64,000 nucleotides of DNA from Ophioderma brevispina. Its lineage: Eukaryota > Echinodermata > Ophiuroidea > Amphilepidida > Ophiodermatidae. The translations under genes and the position numbers were made by a program. Below the pieces are notes generated by a model that searched no databases, was not told the DNA's origin, and saw nothing but the letters and a program-made list of their open reading frames with translations. Location: positions 1-64,000 of the forward strand of contig JAMKCH010011775.1 in NCBI GenBank assembly GCA_023653785.1, in the 5' to 3' direction. Shown one piece after another: positions 11,760 to 24,360 of the stretch; within the stretch, counting starts at the first letter, position 1, and every line of letters starts with the position of its first letter.

Positions 11760-13110
11760 GCAAGACCACCCATACCAATACTCCTTTCACATTATCAGAC
11801 TGCTACTTAATAATTTTGAAGTGCAACGTACATGGACTTTATGTATTGCATCCCACACCTTAAACCAATCCCCTCTTTGTCCAGTAATACTTTCCGGCAC
11901 ACAAATGTTTTGATCTTTATTTCAAATACTCTTTCCTTAGCTCCACTTCATGCTAGTTTTGGTTTCCCATATGTTTTATTAAACTTTGCTATGGGTTATA
12001 GCTAAAGTTTGAATTAACTGCAATTATTTCTGTTCAAACTGTTCTCTGTAGTCTTGTTTGTGTTGTCAAAAAAATTTAGGGTTTAAAAACTCGGTCTTGA
12101 GTGCTATGGCTTTAATTTATCCACAAACCATGCCACAACCAAACTACTGGATGAAGCCGTATAAATGTTAATGTATGCATAAATCGGATCTATAGGCACC
12201 GACGCTTGTCAACCGACGGCACAGTCACGCAGTGTGACATTCCTATTTATGCAAATAACCATACAAGACTTCGGCTGTCTATTAGCGCTCGATCACGACA
12301 CGGGACGGACTAAGTTTAAAGAACCGCGTTTGTATACACAAAAACCGAATGCAGTAAATCTTGTGTTAGTACATTGAGTGTCATGCAAACCATGCTTGAC
12401 GGCGCCGCAACTGATCCTTCTGAGTCAACACCCAGTAGCGCATCTAATTATGACAGCAATCAATTACTCCATGCCATTTCCCATTCAAAACTTAGTTCCA
12501 CTGCCGGAAAATCGCCAGTGCATATTTGCATGGTCAGCCATATTAAAATCTGCCCACTTGAATAGATGAGACACGTGTGTTCAGAAGTGACCAAGTAACA
12601 CGGACACAAATGTACATCTCATAGTAACATTATATCGCTCATAAATATCGATTATTTAGGAGTACTTTCTCAACCCCCAACCAAGTTCTGGGATGGACTC
12701 AAAAACTCCAAAAAACAACACAACATGCACCAACGGAAAAAAGTCGGATTTGAAATTGTTTTTTCCAGTTCCAATAGCCTAGACCATCCCGGATTTCCCA
12801 TTCTCATGAGGATAAATGCTTGACCACTGTGGTCTAAGAAGTCCTCGAACGTCATAAAACACACATTGCAGATTTTCCGAATTACCCAAGCTTATACAAA
12901 TAAACACACAAAAAAGAATCCCCACCCTGAAAATTGTCTGTCAAGTTCAACGATACAGTAGGTTATACAATCTGCGGATAATTAGTTTTCCTGAAGTGGT
13001 GTTTATTTATGAGTATTTGGACACCTCATTTGTGGCGATCGATGGAGCTTGTTGGACGTTTGCTCACCTTGAACGAAACCACCACAGGATTTAAACGTTG
13101 CAGTAATCCT
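11760..13110. other. Intergenic DNA
   Basis: Only short frames are present (12374-12569, 12670-12864) and none resembles a known protein. Confidence 0.4.
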
Positions 13111-13119
13111 TTTGACAAA

Positions 13120-13620
13120 TCATACTGTTACAAAGTGAAATCAGTGCAATATTCTTCTCTGCATGAGTAATCTCTTCTCTATAGGGCTTACGCAAACAGA
13201 TAACGGTGGTGTTTGAAAAAGAGAGCATCCGTTACTTCGGCTGAATGACCGGCGATTAAATAGCAAATGAGGCATTTCAAGTCAAAATTTGTAATCATTA
13301 CTTCGGCTGATTCAAACACTTAACTTCAAGTTGAGTCTTCATTAATGAGTGAATCCAACACACTTTAGCGAACTCTGAAATTATTCTTAAGGCACATGCA
13401 GATCGTCTGGAATTTGAATGCTAACGGTATATGTCGTGCAAATCTTCGTCCAAATGTAATTATGTGCTGCCCAACTTCACTGACCAAACCATGCACCAAG
13501 ATTAAAAAGATGCCAGTAAATATATTGCCCATCGCTCTGTTACAGATTGACATCAGTGCAATCCTATTCATCTGCATGACAAATTCTCACCCTTCTCTAT
13601 TGGCTTATGCAAACATATTA
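13120..13620. repeat. Direct repeat pair (about 75 bases, 415 bases apart)
   Basis: The block at about 13132-13205 (ATCAGTGCAAT, CTGCATGA, CTTCTCTAT, GCAAACA) recurs in order at about 13548-13618 with scattered substitutions. It may be two partial copies of an unnamed interspersed repeat. Confidence 0.45.
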
Positions 13621-13689
13621 AATCCGGATGGGTTCGGTACAAGGGGCATAACTTCAACAATACTTCATCAATCACCACAATAGGTGTCA

Positions 13690-15000
13690 AATGCGCGTAA
13701 TAAACACAGCTTCCAAATAATATCCCATTGAGTATTAATGGGATGGATGTTTGAATAGACAGACAAATTTCGGGGTGGGGAGTTACTTTTTTGGGTGTGT
13801 TTATGAGTCACCCATTCAGAATGAGAGTAATAAGCGGAGCTCTTCATTTGGCACTTATACGAAAGGAAGTGTGTTCGTGCCTGATACCCTCTACTTAGGT
13901 CATGATGTGTATGTAAAAGCAAAATCAGCATATGGTGATGCCGTTCGTATTGGCTACTCGTGCCTTATAATCACATTGAACAATGATGAATTATTCACGA
14001 AATAAATCAAATAATCATGATCAATAATCAAAGTACTACAACTCAGTCATTAAAATTAAAATCCATTCAATATTAATGTATTGATGATTACTGATGATAT
14101 TTCAAATTCATAAAAATAACCTAGATTTACTCAAGAAAATGGCACCGAAAAATGGTTCATGATAAAACCTTCTCCTCCGCTTACCAATAGGAGTGAACAG
14201 GTGCAATATGATGTCTACACAAGAAAGGCGGGGGAATGACGTTATGCGTTAGTATAGAATTGACCTAAATTTTAAACTTAGGAATGATCTCAATTGTCAA
14301 GAATGATGATTAGGAATCTCTCTTTATTAAAATTGATAAACACCTAAACATACCATCATTGGTGTAATCTTAAGGACGCCGATCGTCATCCATGCTCTTT
14401 TCAGGTACATTGTCAACTAGCACGATTTATTGATGAAAGAAAAGAGCCCTCTTATTTGTGGAGGACTTAATCGAATTATGGAAAAAGACGCGCCACGGTG
14501 CCACAACTGACTTTTTAACATACTGTTCATTCTACCCTTTACTCGACAAACCGCCCACGCATTTTTTTTTTTTTTTTACCACAAAACTTCAACGGAATGA
14601 TAACCATCTTTAACAAGTTTTGACAGAACATGACGCCAGGTATACTCTTTGCGACATAATGATCACTTCCCAGTATGCCAAATCATACCGGTGTATCAAA
14701 AAAAAAAAAGGAAACCCTCAAAGCGACCTCTATTTTCACGACGAGAAAAGAGTAAGCATACAATTCACATACAAAGTGAAAAGTGCTGTTCATAGGTTTC
14801 CGACCCCGAAAAAAATCTTTCCAAAAGGGCAAATATTGACTGAGTTATGGACGATTGAAAAATTGTACCACTTTTTCCTTTATCCTAGGAGCTGTCTTTA
14901 GACACATACACCTTCTCCAACACATTCTTGTGTTTAGGGTTTCATTTTGTTTTTGAGACAAAGATCAGTTCTGTATTAAAAAGTTTAGTTTAAATTATTA
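13690..15000. other. Intergenic DNA
   Basis: No recognisable gene. There is a T run at 14564-14578 and a short frame at 14620-14901 with no family resemblance. Confidence 0.4.
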
Positions 15001-15389
15001 GAATTCCAAGATTCTTGTATAGGCGTAAACCCGGGGGATGGGGATCTATCCACCAATTTTTTGAGAGGGGGGGTGCGCATAGACCACCCCCCCCCCCCAG
15101 GTTGTGACGGTACGTGCGTTTTTACCAAAAGTAACATCATATTTTACCATAATAGTTTAAACTGGTATTTCGCGCGCTTCGCGAGCCTTCTTTATTTACA
15201 ATTACATTAACATTGTTACGATTTAACTTTTAAATGGCGAAATTTTTAGCGCGTAAAGCGCAATGTGCTCATAGTGGATCTTTTCAGCAAACCCTGTTCA
15301 TCATAAAATTTTCATCAACCCCATCCACCATGTCAAAAAGAAATTTACGACCTGAGATCTTGCCCTCATTGGCTTTACTCGGTGCTCGC

Positions 15390-15715
15390 CCCCTCCGATC
15401 CACTGGCTGACTTAAGACATGAAGACGGCTGCAGGACTTGCGCTCTCTTTTCCATTTAAATAATCGACTCAAATCATTCGTACGTAGGATGCTTGCAAAG
15501 GCAGTAGTTGCTGGTGGTTCCAGTACATACGCTTTCACATCTATAAGGTTTCCCCTAGGGCGAAGTTAGCGGAGTCCCCCAATCTGGGGATCTTCGCAAC
15601 AGAATAACCGCTGGCCTTTGCAAGCATCCGACGGACAACCCAATTAGAAGGCGACTATTGAAATGGAAAAGAGAACGGAAGCCTGCATCCGTGTTACAGG
15701 CAGCCAACTTCCCCA
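15390..15715. repeat. Foldback repeat
   Basis: The arm at about 15390-15500 recurs as an imperfect reverse complement at about 15590-15715. Shared blocks include GGATGCTTGCAAAGG, TCTCTTTTCCATTT and GGCTGCAGG. The loop is about 90 bases. Just upstream, 15150-15260 has CGCGCTTCGCG-type palindromes, perhaps part of the same element. Confidence 0.55.
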
Positions 15716-15716
15716 A

Positions 15717-15718
<2 letters not shown>

Positions 15719-15747
<29 letters not shown>
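15719..15747 (+). repeat. Long G homopolymer
   Basis: An unbroken run of nearly thirty G abuts the foldback arm. It could fold as a G-quadruplex. Its true length is unreliable in any sequencing technology. Confidence 0.9.
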
Positions 15748-15749
<2 letters not shown>

Positions 15750-16500
15750 TGGGAAAACATCTTGGAGTTTCACATAATTGGAAAACTAAACTTTTCAATA
15801 TCAGAATGACCTTTGTCAGCAAAAACAAAAGAAACCAACACTACAAAAGAAACTAACAATTAACAGTACCAACAGTAACAATCCGGGAATAAAAGAAAAA
15901 GTGTACAAATTTTCAATCGGCCATATAACTCAGTCACATGAATCCTATTGGAAAAAGATTTTTTGCGGTGTCAGAAACTGACACATGAATTTCTCAGATG
16001 TGTAATAAACATGTATGGGTTTTACTTTTTCTCTTCGTGAACTAGAGGGTGCCTTTGAGGGTGTCTTTTTTTTTGAGACACCCGGGTAAAAAAAAAAATA
16101 AGAATGATAAAAACAGTAATCTTCAATCATAAATATCGTATATCGAAAAAAATAAACAAGACTAACATTGCAAGCTCTAGAAAACAACGGGTGATTTACA
16201 TAACACTATTGGAACGAGGTTTATTAAACGTTGTCGGGACAATCAATTATGTTTCATCAACAATTCTCACAAATATACAACAAAAAATTAAGAAAAGAAA
16301 CAAACGTAGATAACAAAACCAGGATTTCTTATGATAATAAATCAAATTAAGCTCGAAATTAGTAATTACAAAACAATCATAGAAATCCCGTAATGAAGTT
16401 GAGAAAACCAAATATATTATAGAAATTACTGACCAAATGATATCGCCACCAAAGTACGAATTCTTTCCCACATTGGACCACCTGCCCGAGAGATAACACT
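15750..16500. other. AT-rich intergenic DNA
   Basis: No gene recognised. A small hairpin at 16047-16084 pairs GGGTGTCT with AGACACCC around a T run. Confidence 0.4.
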
Positions 16501-17190
16501 CTGGCCTGGCACTTCATGACTGTCTAAATAATCCTTTAAAAAGTCCACTTTCACGCCGGTTCAGAGAAGGGAAAATTCCAGATATTACCAGCCAGTTCAA
16601 AAATGGCACGGTCTGGTATTGATGATTCAATCAAAGAGAGTCAAGGAAAATGCTGCATTTATTGACAAGTTCTTGCTATATTTTCCACCTTCATTTCTAC
16701 TGTATCTTCCCTTCGGCTTTCAAGATTGCAAAAAGTCTTCTTTTTTTCAAAAAATGATGATCCCCACTCATTTTCAAACTACCGTCCTATCTCCCTTCTA
16801 CCATGCTTCTCAAACGTCTTGAGCGAATCATCGATAAAAAGATTGTATTTTTCGTGAATAAGGTTCTTCACGACAATCAGTTACTGTTTCAGAAAAACAC
16901 TCGAACGACCTTGCTTTCTTGCCGATGTCACAACTCTTCTTACGCACTATCAGAAAACACCACACTATCGGAATCCCCGACCTCTCAAAAGCCTTTGACA
17001 CTAGTGATCATGACCTTTTAATCTCCATCTTCCACTGAATATGGGATATGGAATGCCCTGAAACTGCTTTCGAACTATCTCAGGATCCGAAGCAATTACC
17101 ACATTCAATTTCACTCTTCTAAGGTCCTTCCAGTGTCAGCGGTGTTCCTCAAGGATCTATACTTGGTCTCTACTCTTTCTGTTATTGTAA
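16500..17190 (+). pseudogene. LINE reverse transcriptase relic A
   Basis: This is part of a CR1/L2/Jockey-like non-LTR retrotransposon. Across several frames it shows the sequence leading to the conserved NYRPISLLP (16775-16800), then VLERIIDKK (16814-16843) and a decayed QFGFRKN block (QLLFQKN). It continues with AFDTSDHDLL (16994-17023) and, near 17140, a remnant of the GVPQGS motif. It has many frameshifts and is inactive. The YADD box is missing because the homology ends near 17190. Confidence 0.75.
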
Positions 17191-17814
17191 CAGTGAGCAC
17201 TATATGACTGTCTTCAGTATAGACGAGTTGTATATATGCGTTGGCTTGTGTGCTGCCACCGTAGAATAAAGGTAACGATGTTCTAATGGTCGGTCGAAGC
17301 GCATCGCACCATCTCCATCATTCGCTGATTGAATATGTGAGGGGAACTCGAGTAGCGACAGCTATCCCGATATGTTCTCATTTACAAAATGTCTATAATA
17401 TATATACGCTTATCTATATATATATCTATATATCTTTTTATTAGTCAACATGTTTGGATTACCTTAGACTGACATTTCCTTCATGAAAATACCTGGCATA
17501 TAAATTGGGAAGAAATATTTCAACAACTTGATATGGATTAATTAATGGCTTAAAAAGTGGGTTATATTCATATCGGCAGACATATGCGACGCTAGCCTTA
17601 ACAAAACATGCTTTTTACTCAACGCGTACCATGTTCGGCATCTGCGCGTAAAGATGTTTGAAGATAATGTCGGCGGAAGTCTGCCGAGGAACTATAACCA
17701 AATTAGTCAACTGGGAAGCTCTCTACTAAAGTTTCCTATCATTCTTTAATGTCGAGCGCCGACAAGAAGGCAAGATGTAACGGTAACATGGGTACCCCCA
17801 AATATTGTTACACT
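17190..17814. mobile_element. Possible solo LTR
   Basis: It begins TGTAACAGTGAG just where the LINE homology stops and ends AATATTGTTACA. It carries an AATAAA at about 17265 and no coding potential. These fit a solo LTR of about 620 bases interrupting LINE DNA. However, I find no 5-base target duplication, and a TATA-rich microsatellite (17397-17435) complicates the interior. Confidence 0.25.
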
Positions 17815-18966
17815 CTCTCAGTTTGCTTCTTTCCGCAGGGACTCCGTCAAGCAAACATAAACACCCATTCTGAAAGACCTCTCTGATAAACATCAATGTA
17901 TTTAAATACAGCCCCGTTCTAACCTACCATTTATGTGGAAAGTTTAATATTGAGGTGGTTTAGGTAAGGTCTTCAGATTACATTGAAAGCAACAGCGCCT
18001 TGATGATTTTCAGTATGCTATAGGACATGGCCGCAGCACCGCGACCGCTGTTGACAGTTCATTAATGGACTAATGAAGCCATCGATGATCAGCAGGCATT
18101 TTTTCTTTTGATGCTTGATCTATCGGCGGCCTTCGATACCGTCGACCACAGTCTGAGGAACGTCTGTCTAAAGGCTTCGGAATAATGACAATGTCAATGC
18201 TGGTTAAAATCTTACTTTCTAATAGGATTTGTATGGGTTAGTGGTGAATGTAAGCTTTTACATTAAAACAACTCCTATATGGTGTTCCTCAGGGCTTAGT
18301 ATAGGACACCAGGCTTCCACTTACTATAATGGTATCGTGGTGTATCATGAAACATCACATCTTAATTATCATGTTTTGCGGCGACGATGCCAGATTTACT
18401 AAGATTTGATCCAATATTGATGGTGATGCAGTTTGGCACTGTAAGACTGGAAAGTTGTGGATTGACCTCAGTCATGGATGTTGAGCACTCTAGATTAAAA
18501 AAGAATCAGTCAAAAACTTAGTTTTTTATTGCTTGTCTGGGCAGCAATTTGAGTCACTGAAACATCTAATCTTTTACTTGGGGACCGAAAATATCTAAAC
18601 TTACTCGATCGTATATTGGGGTGACATGATAGCTCCATGACCATGTGTAATCAAATCACTGCTTGTCACGTTCCATCCACTGAAGTTGACATCTCAATCG
18701 TCTCGGCAAACACCTTGATATGAAGAAATGTAAAACATTGTTCGCACTGCTTAAATTGTCTAGATTGGGTTATTGTAATTAACTGATGTATGGTATTAAG
18801 AAAAACGCTTCATGCCTTCAGCTCCCAAAAAATAGGTGTGCGCGTCTGATTTTGAGACACCCTACGCGCGCTCATGCCTTTCCATTACTCCATTCCCTCA
18901 TTGGTTGGGCCTATTTTGCCAGAGGATTAAATACAAACTCCTCATCACGTTTAAGTTAAGCTTTTC

Positions 18967-19795
18967 TATGGCACGCCTCCAAGTATCAAATCATGGCGAG
19001 TTTCATGCGCATGTATCATCGAGTTTACCCAGCTATATGCCGAGTTTACAGCGCTGCCATAAAGTTTGAAATCTATGTGCCGAGTTTCATAAATCCTGTC
19101 CAGAATAAATTCATGTCAGAATAAATCATGCCGAGTTTAAAAACTGGACATGATTTTGTCAACATGTGCAAACTGGACATGATTTGTTTCCACACATGTG
19201 CAAACCGGACATGATTTTTTTTCTAACATGAGCAAACTCGACATGATTTTTTCTCACATGAGCAAACTCGACATGATTTATTTCAACATGAGCACTCGAC
19301 ATGATTTTTTTAAACATACACCAAAAAATCATGTCGAGTTTTCCTCATGTGAGAAAAAAAATCATTCGAGATTTGAAACGGACATGATTATGTTAAACTC
19401 ACCTATATAGAGAGCAAAAACTCGATGTATAGAGGGCAAAATGGACATATAGCGCTGTAAACTCGGACATATATAACGCTGCCAACACGACATATGGCGA
19501 GGAGGAAAAACTCGAGGAAAACAGCGCGTGAAACTCGCCATGCGCGGGAAAACTCGACATGATTTGATAGTGGAGCGTGTTAAAACTGAACATAATTTAT
19601 GTCAAACTCACCATATAGAGGGAGCACAACTCGATGTATAGAGGGCAAACGGACATATAGCGCTGTTGTAAACTAGACATATAACGACTGCCACACTCGA
19701 CATATGGCGAGGAAGGAAAACTCATAAACAGCGCGTGAAAATCGATATGCGCGGGAAACAAACTCGCCATGATTGATACGTGGCAGCGTGCCATA
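18967..19795. mobile_element. Foldback element with internal 30-base minisatellite
   Basis: TIRs starting TATGGCACGC (18967) and ending GCGTGCCATA (19795) are flanked by the 6-base duplication CTTTTC (18961-18966 and 19796-19801). The left arm (18967-19075) matches two tandem copies, each about 205 bases, of the inverted right arm (about 19390-19600 and 19600-19795). Between the arms, 19135-19320 holds about six units of roughly 30 bases built on AAACTCGACATGATTTTTT and CAACATGAGC. It inserted into LINE relic B. No transposase is encoded. Confidence 0.75.
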
Positions 19796-19845
19796 CTTTT
19801 CATTGGAATCCCTCAGTATCTCGCTTCTTATTTTCAGTTATACAA

Positions 19846-21143
19846 CAGGGGCGGCGGATCTAGGATTCTCAATAGAGGGGCCGCATTTTGTCAGGCTTGA
19901 CCCCCATACTTTTTCGAAGGCGGTTCAAAATTATGAAGAGCAGGGAGGGTGGTAATCCGCCGCTGGGCGCGCCACAAAAACTATACAGTCCAAAGTCCCC
20001 CCCCGACAAATGTGCGTTTTTCTAGAGAAGGTAGGGCTCCTTAACCTGTTTACAAAAATGTGAAATTTTTTATTATTTTTACTGTAATGTACACATTTAA
20101 TGTCTGCAAAAAATCACCCCACAGATAGTCTTTTCTCCCTGAAATGACGTAATTTGTTAAAATTTGATTGACGAATTAAAAATGACAAATTTCGTGCATA
20201 GGATGTGTACAATCGACACTTGATTTTTAGTACAATGGATAGCTATGGTCATCTTCTTTTCAAATTGTACCAAACGAGTACCAACATGCCTAGAATTACG
20301 TCAGAAGAAAGTTATAAAGTTCACATGTCAGCAAAACTGCCAATTTCCATAGTACAGTGTAGAATAGGGGAAACATTTGTGTTTTCACAAAAAACTTTGA
20401 ATATCCGATTTCCACACGGTTGTGATTTCTTTTAATGGGGATTGATAGTTTGATACTAGAGAGTTTAGTGCTAACATTTTTTTGAGTCAGTAGTAATTCT
20501 GCGGAAATATCACATTTGCCACCCTATATCCAGTATTTTATACTTTCCTCACTTAGGACGTCATAGTGAAGTCATAATGAGAATGGTGGTACTATGTGAA
20601 CCCATGGAAAAAGAAGAAAACTCAAGCTATCCTGTGGTACCCAAATTTATGGGACATCGGGTTCGTCACGAAAATTATAGGGGGTTGGAAAACGAATCTT
20701 TAAAAAAATCTTCAAAACTTGCTTTTGCTTGTTAAAAGCCTATGCAAGAAAGTGTCATTTTTTATTTGTCATTCAAATTTAAAAATGACGTAATTTCAGG
20801 GAGAAGGTTAAACTGCTGTGTGAAAAATTTTGCCCAATTAAATGTGTAACATTTCCGTGTCAACATTTGATAATTTTTGTAACAGGTTAAGGAGCCAACT
20901 TCCCTAAAAATGCACCATTGTCAGGGGGGACTTACTTTTTTTGGAACGGTATAGATCTACACGGCGCCCGACGCCTGTACCAGCATTATTTAGAAAAGGG
21001 CGCCTGGCATAAAAAAAAGTCATTTTATATATATACAGTGCGCCCAGTGCTCTATGCGGCACCCGGCGCAGTCATGTGCTCTCTGTATAAAAATGAGAAG
21101 GAGAAGCGGCCGGCCGGTTGCGCCCCCCTCTAAATCCGCGCTG
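19846..21143. mobile_element. hAT-like non-autonomous element containing a foldback
   Basis: The ends are CAGGGGCGGCGGATCTAGG (from 19846) and, inverted, CAGCGCGGATTTAGAGGGG (ending 21143), flanked by the 5-base duplication TACAA (19841-19845 and 21144-21148). Arms at about 19996-20205 and 20739-20930 are imperfect reverse complements sharing GGCTCCTTAACCTGTT and TCTCCCTGAAAT. The target lies in the LINE frame, which continues after excision. CAG termini and a 5-base target fit some hAT families. No transposase gene is present. Confidence 0.7.
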
Positions 21144-21545
21144 TACAAGACCGCTTATGCGACCGCTCCAGCTCACCCATCAAATTTAAGTGCCTCGCTT
21201 CCAAGAAGAAACAAACATGTTGTGATTCGTGCCCTGTCCAGTAGGGGGGTGAGATGCGGGTCCTATTGTGGAACGAATGGCCTGTCAACATCCGTGGTCT
21301 TGATCACAGTTCTGACTTTTTAAAAGTATTTGAAAGTCTCATATGTATCTCAACCTTCCCTCTCTTTCTCTATACGACTTGCCTACTTATGTATTTAAAA
21401 GGCCGCTTATAAATCTCATTATTATTATTTATATTTCTTTTTTTCTTTCTTGTCTCTTTTTCCCGGTTGGAGGTGGAGATCGGGGGCGCACGAAACGAAG
21501 CCCTTTCATAGATACACAGTGCCCACGATACTTGGTTTGCGTATA

Positions 21546-21640
21546 TACAGGGTGAGAAATAAAGTACAACCGATTGATAGATCTTCATGGAAAATCCTAT
21601 GGGCCTAATATTCAAATTAGTCTTTCTGTAGTACAAACAC
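21546..21640. repeat. Possible mariner-type end
   Basis: TATATACAGGGTGAG resembles the outer end of mariner elements (TA plus CAGGGTG). No partner end was found, so it is a weak, perhaps solitary, terminus. Confidence 0.2.
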
Positions 21641-21649
21641 TGTTTATTA

Positions 21650-22360
21650 GCTCTTATAGGAACATTTAGGCTTTTAAAATAGACTCACGCTTCAAAAAGC
21701 TATATAGGTGCGGAAATGAAGTACCCGACATGCACGATGTGAAAGACCGAAGAGTCCAGGCTAGTGTTAACCGTAACCGTACCGTTAAAACTTGTACCGC
21801 TAGTAAAGTTGATTCAAATCTGCGTAAGTATGAACGTTTTTATAAGTCAACATGTCGAAGATACTGGATCAATAAAACTTACGAACAATACTACTCAACT
21901 TTTAATATAGCATACCATGGAATTATTTACTTTTTTGTGTAACTGTTCTCGATAGTGACAACGTATCCACGTATATTTTATCTAAGTATCATCATCAATT
22001 TCATCATCAATTAAGTGTGTGATGAAACATAAAAGGAGTAGGAAATATTTCCTTGGAATCTCTCTATAATACGAACAGCACTATGTTTGATCAAGGAAAC
22101 ATGGTTTCCTTGTTAGATGATACTCACTAACGTATACTGAAATTTTCAAATTTATTGGAAGTATTGTCTATGAATTGTGACTTGTTCCATAATTCTATTT
22201 CAGTATACTTACAGACAAAACTATCACAATTGTTGTAATAAAACAAGGGATCTATTCATTCAAAGTAGATGAACGATTACCTATTCAATTGACTGATAAA
22301 TCAAGAGTTTATTCTTTTGCATTCATGGCGCTGGATAACGTTGTCACCCCATAGGGTTTC
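21650..22360. other. Intergenic DNA
   Basis: No gene recognised. Confidence 0.4.
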
Positions 22361-22370
22361 TTAGCGTAAG

Positions 22371-22609
22371 TTTCAAGAAAGAGAAGATTTACCAGTAGCT
22401 CCCACAATGCATTGCTTCCATTGGAAGTTTTTGTACAGGTTGCCATGCGGATCGTTAGAGATGAAACGACTCTTAAAAAATGCAAGTTTGTGATCAGTAC
22501 TGTCAATTAGCCATGTTCATCACTAACGACCCACATCGTACCTGTACAAAAACCTCCATTGGAGCAATGTGCTTGTGGGAAGCTATTGAAAATCTTCCTT
22601 AGTTCAAGA
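22371..22609. repeat. Long hairpin with about 95-base arms
   Basis: The left arm (22371-22463) and right arm (22516-22609) are reverse complements at roughly 80 percent by eye, sharing GTTTTTGTACAGGT and ATTGCTTCCATTGG-like blocks. The loop is about 50 bases. Transcription would give a precursor-like stem. It may instead be a young foldback MITE. Confidence 0.6.
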
Positions 22610-22619
22610 TTCAAATCCG

Positions 22620-24360
22620 CTTCAAACACTCAAACATGTAAAGGTGCATTTCGTGATTTCCAGCCCCTTCAGTTTTATTCATTGCTCACTAGAGGTCATT
22701 TTGAGAAAGAAACCTATTCCACAAGATTTGACTTAATGATTTTCAGATATTGCGGTTTTGTTTTATGAGCGATTCGTTGTTTCCCCACGGTCCCATAGAA
22801 CACCGTGCTTAACTTTCTGTCGTTTACGAGACAGACAGAAGAAAATACAAAATTGCGAAATCGTACAGATATGACCTTATTTGCACGTAAGATTAGGTAC
22901 AAAGGATTACTAAGGCTTAACGGTTCAGATGCTATACAAATCTTAAATTTTTTAGGTAAGTCGGAGGGACGAGGCTGTGAGATCACGAAATGCCCCTTAA
23001 TCATCTGTTTGTACTTCTGTATGTAAGATGTAAATAAAATAAACCCCCCTCCACCCACACACCCACCATAATAAAGGTATTTTACACCATACAATCGTTC
23101 CAAACAGTGACAAAATACTCATTTCATCTAATTTGATTCTAAGCATCTAATCAAATTTGTAAAAGAAGTGGTTATGAAGCATTCTTAATGTTTAATTACA
23201 TAGGCGTATGAAGTCGATGTTATGTTTCCAGTACCCGCCCGCGTTATGATTTTCCCCCGCGTTTGAGATTTTTTGAATGAGATGCTTAATCCCTAAAAAA
23301 TCATTATTTTTTATTTTAAAGAAATATCAAGGTTTCTTCTTGTGATCTCATTTTGTGAACGTGATTTTAGTAGATTTTTAATCAAAGAGACATTGGAAAT
23401 CATTCTAAAAATTAGAAGTGGTGGTGTGACACAGCCTTGTAGCTATTAGAGCATACCGAAGCTGTTAAAATGGCTGTTTTCAATAATGAATAATGAAATG
23501 AAAAGTTGCCTCATTATGATTTGAAAATACTGTTACGGGAAACATAACATTGCTTTCATTGGCCTTATGCTTGCTTTCTTTTGTTTACAGTGAATTTCCA
23601 TGAACATTTGCTGATGATAACTTTTAAGAGCTACATGTAAGAAACAGAAACGGTTCTACATGGACAAAACGTTGTTCACCATTCATATATGGCAATATGT
23701 GGGCATCTTCATCCAAATTTTGAAGAGGGATAATGTATTTGTTGTTCCACACATAAAATTGGAAATAGATGATCGAGTGTAAGCCAGATGAACAAAAACA
23801 GAGAAAACACATGATCAGATACACAAATACATAAAATCCAGTCCATTTGATGGTAATATTTTATTTGTACGTCCTTCTTCTACACGTAATGTTTATATTA
23901 AAACAGGTCACCAATGCCTATTTTTGTGTAAAACAAATAGTATTATCACAGGTTAAGCTCATAGTCAATTTCATTCACTGTGAAAACCGATTACTTGAAA
24001 ATGTTTGGTTGTGTCAGGTCCTAACCCTTGTCAAACTCATTCCATATTTTCATAGATTTTAATAAAGGATAAAGAACATTTTTAGCTTCAGTTTTAAAGA
24101 ACTTGACCCAGCTGATTTTGTGACTTTTGACCGCCACACTTTTGCTCTGCAGGCCCTTTTTGGTATATGAAACAATTTGAAGACACACGGCCATAGACTT
24201 TTTCATTCCTTGATGCTAGACGTATAATTTGAGAGTAGACATGATTGGAGCAGTTCAAAAGTTTGACCCTGAATTACATTAGTTTCCCATATGATTTTTG
24301 CGCAGGATGTGACACCCGGCAGCAATATGGGATATTGAATCCTAGCCTTATACTAACATA
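22620..24360. other. Intergenic DNA
   Basis: Frames at 22714-23103 and 23624-24062 show no family resemblance. Nothing else recognised. Confidence 0.4.

Larger units (their letters stand above)
17930..21440 (+). pseudogene. LINE relic B, split by two nested insertions
   Basis: This is the 3' half of another CR1/L2-like LINE. Visible are DDFQYA and GRSTATA (17998-18050), motif A LLMLDLSAAFDTVDHSL (18110-18160), a decayed GVPQG block near 18281-18300, and a C-terminal region with CASDFETPYARS (18837 on) and RIKYKLLITFK. The frame is broken at 18966 by a foldback element and resumes at 19796 (IPQYLASYFQLY). It is broken again at 19845 by a hAT-like element and resumes at 21144. A terminal NELPVNIRG-type block follows at about 21270-21300. 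Removing both insertions makes the C-terminal homology colinear. Frameshifts show long inactivity. Confidence 0.75.

Noticed and set aside
12374..12569. Two overlapping plus-strand frames of 63 codons
   Set aside because: They overlap in different frames, have no homology-like motifs and fall in unstructured intergenic DNA.
19597..19803. Tyr/Ser/Met-rich minus-strand frames at 19399-19803
   Set aside because: They are two copies of the same tandem repeat in a foldback element read in the same frame.
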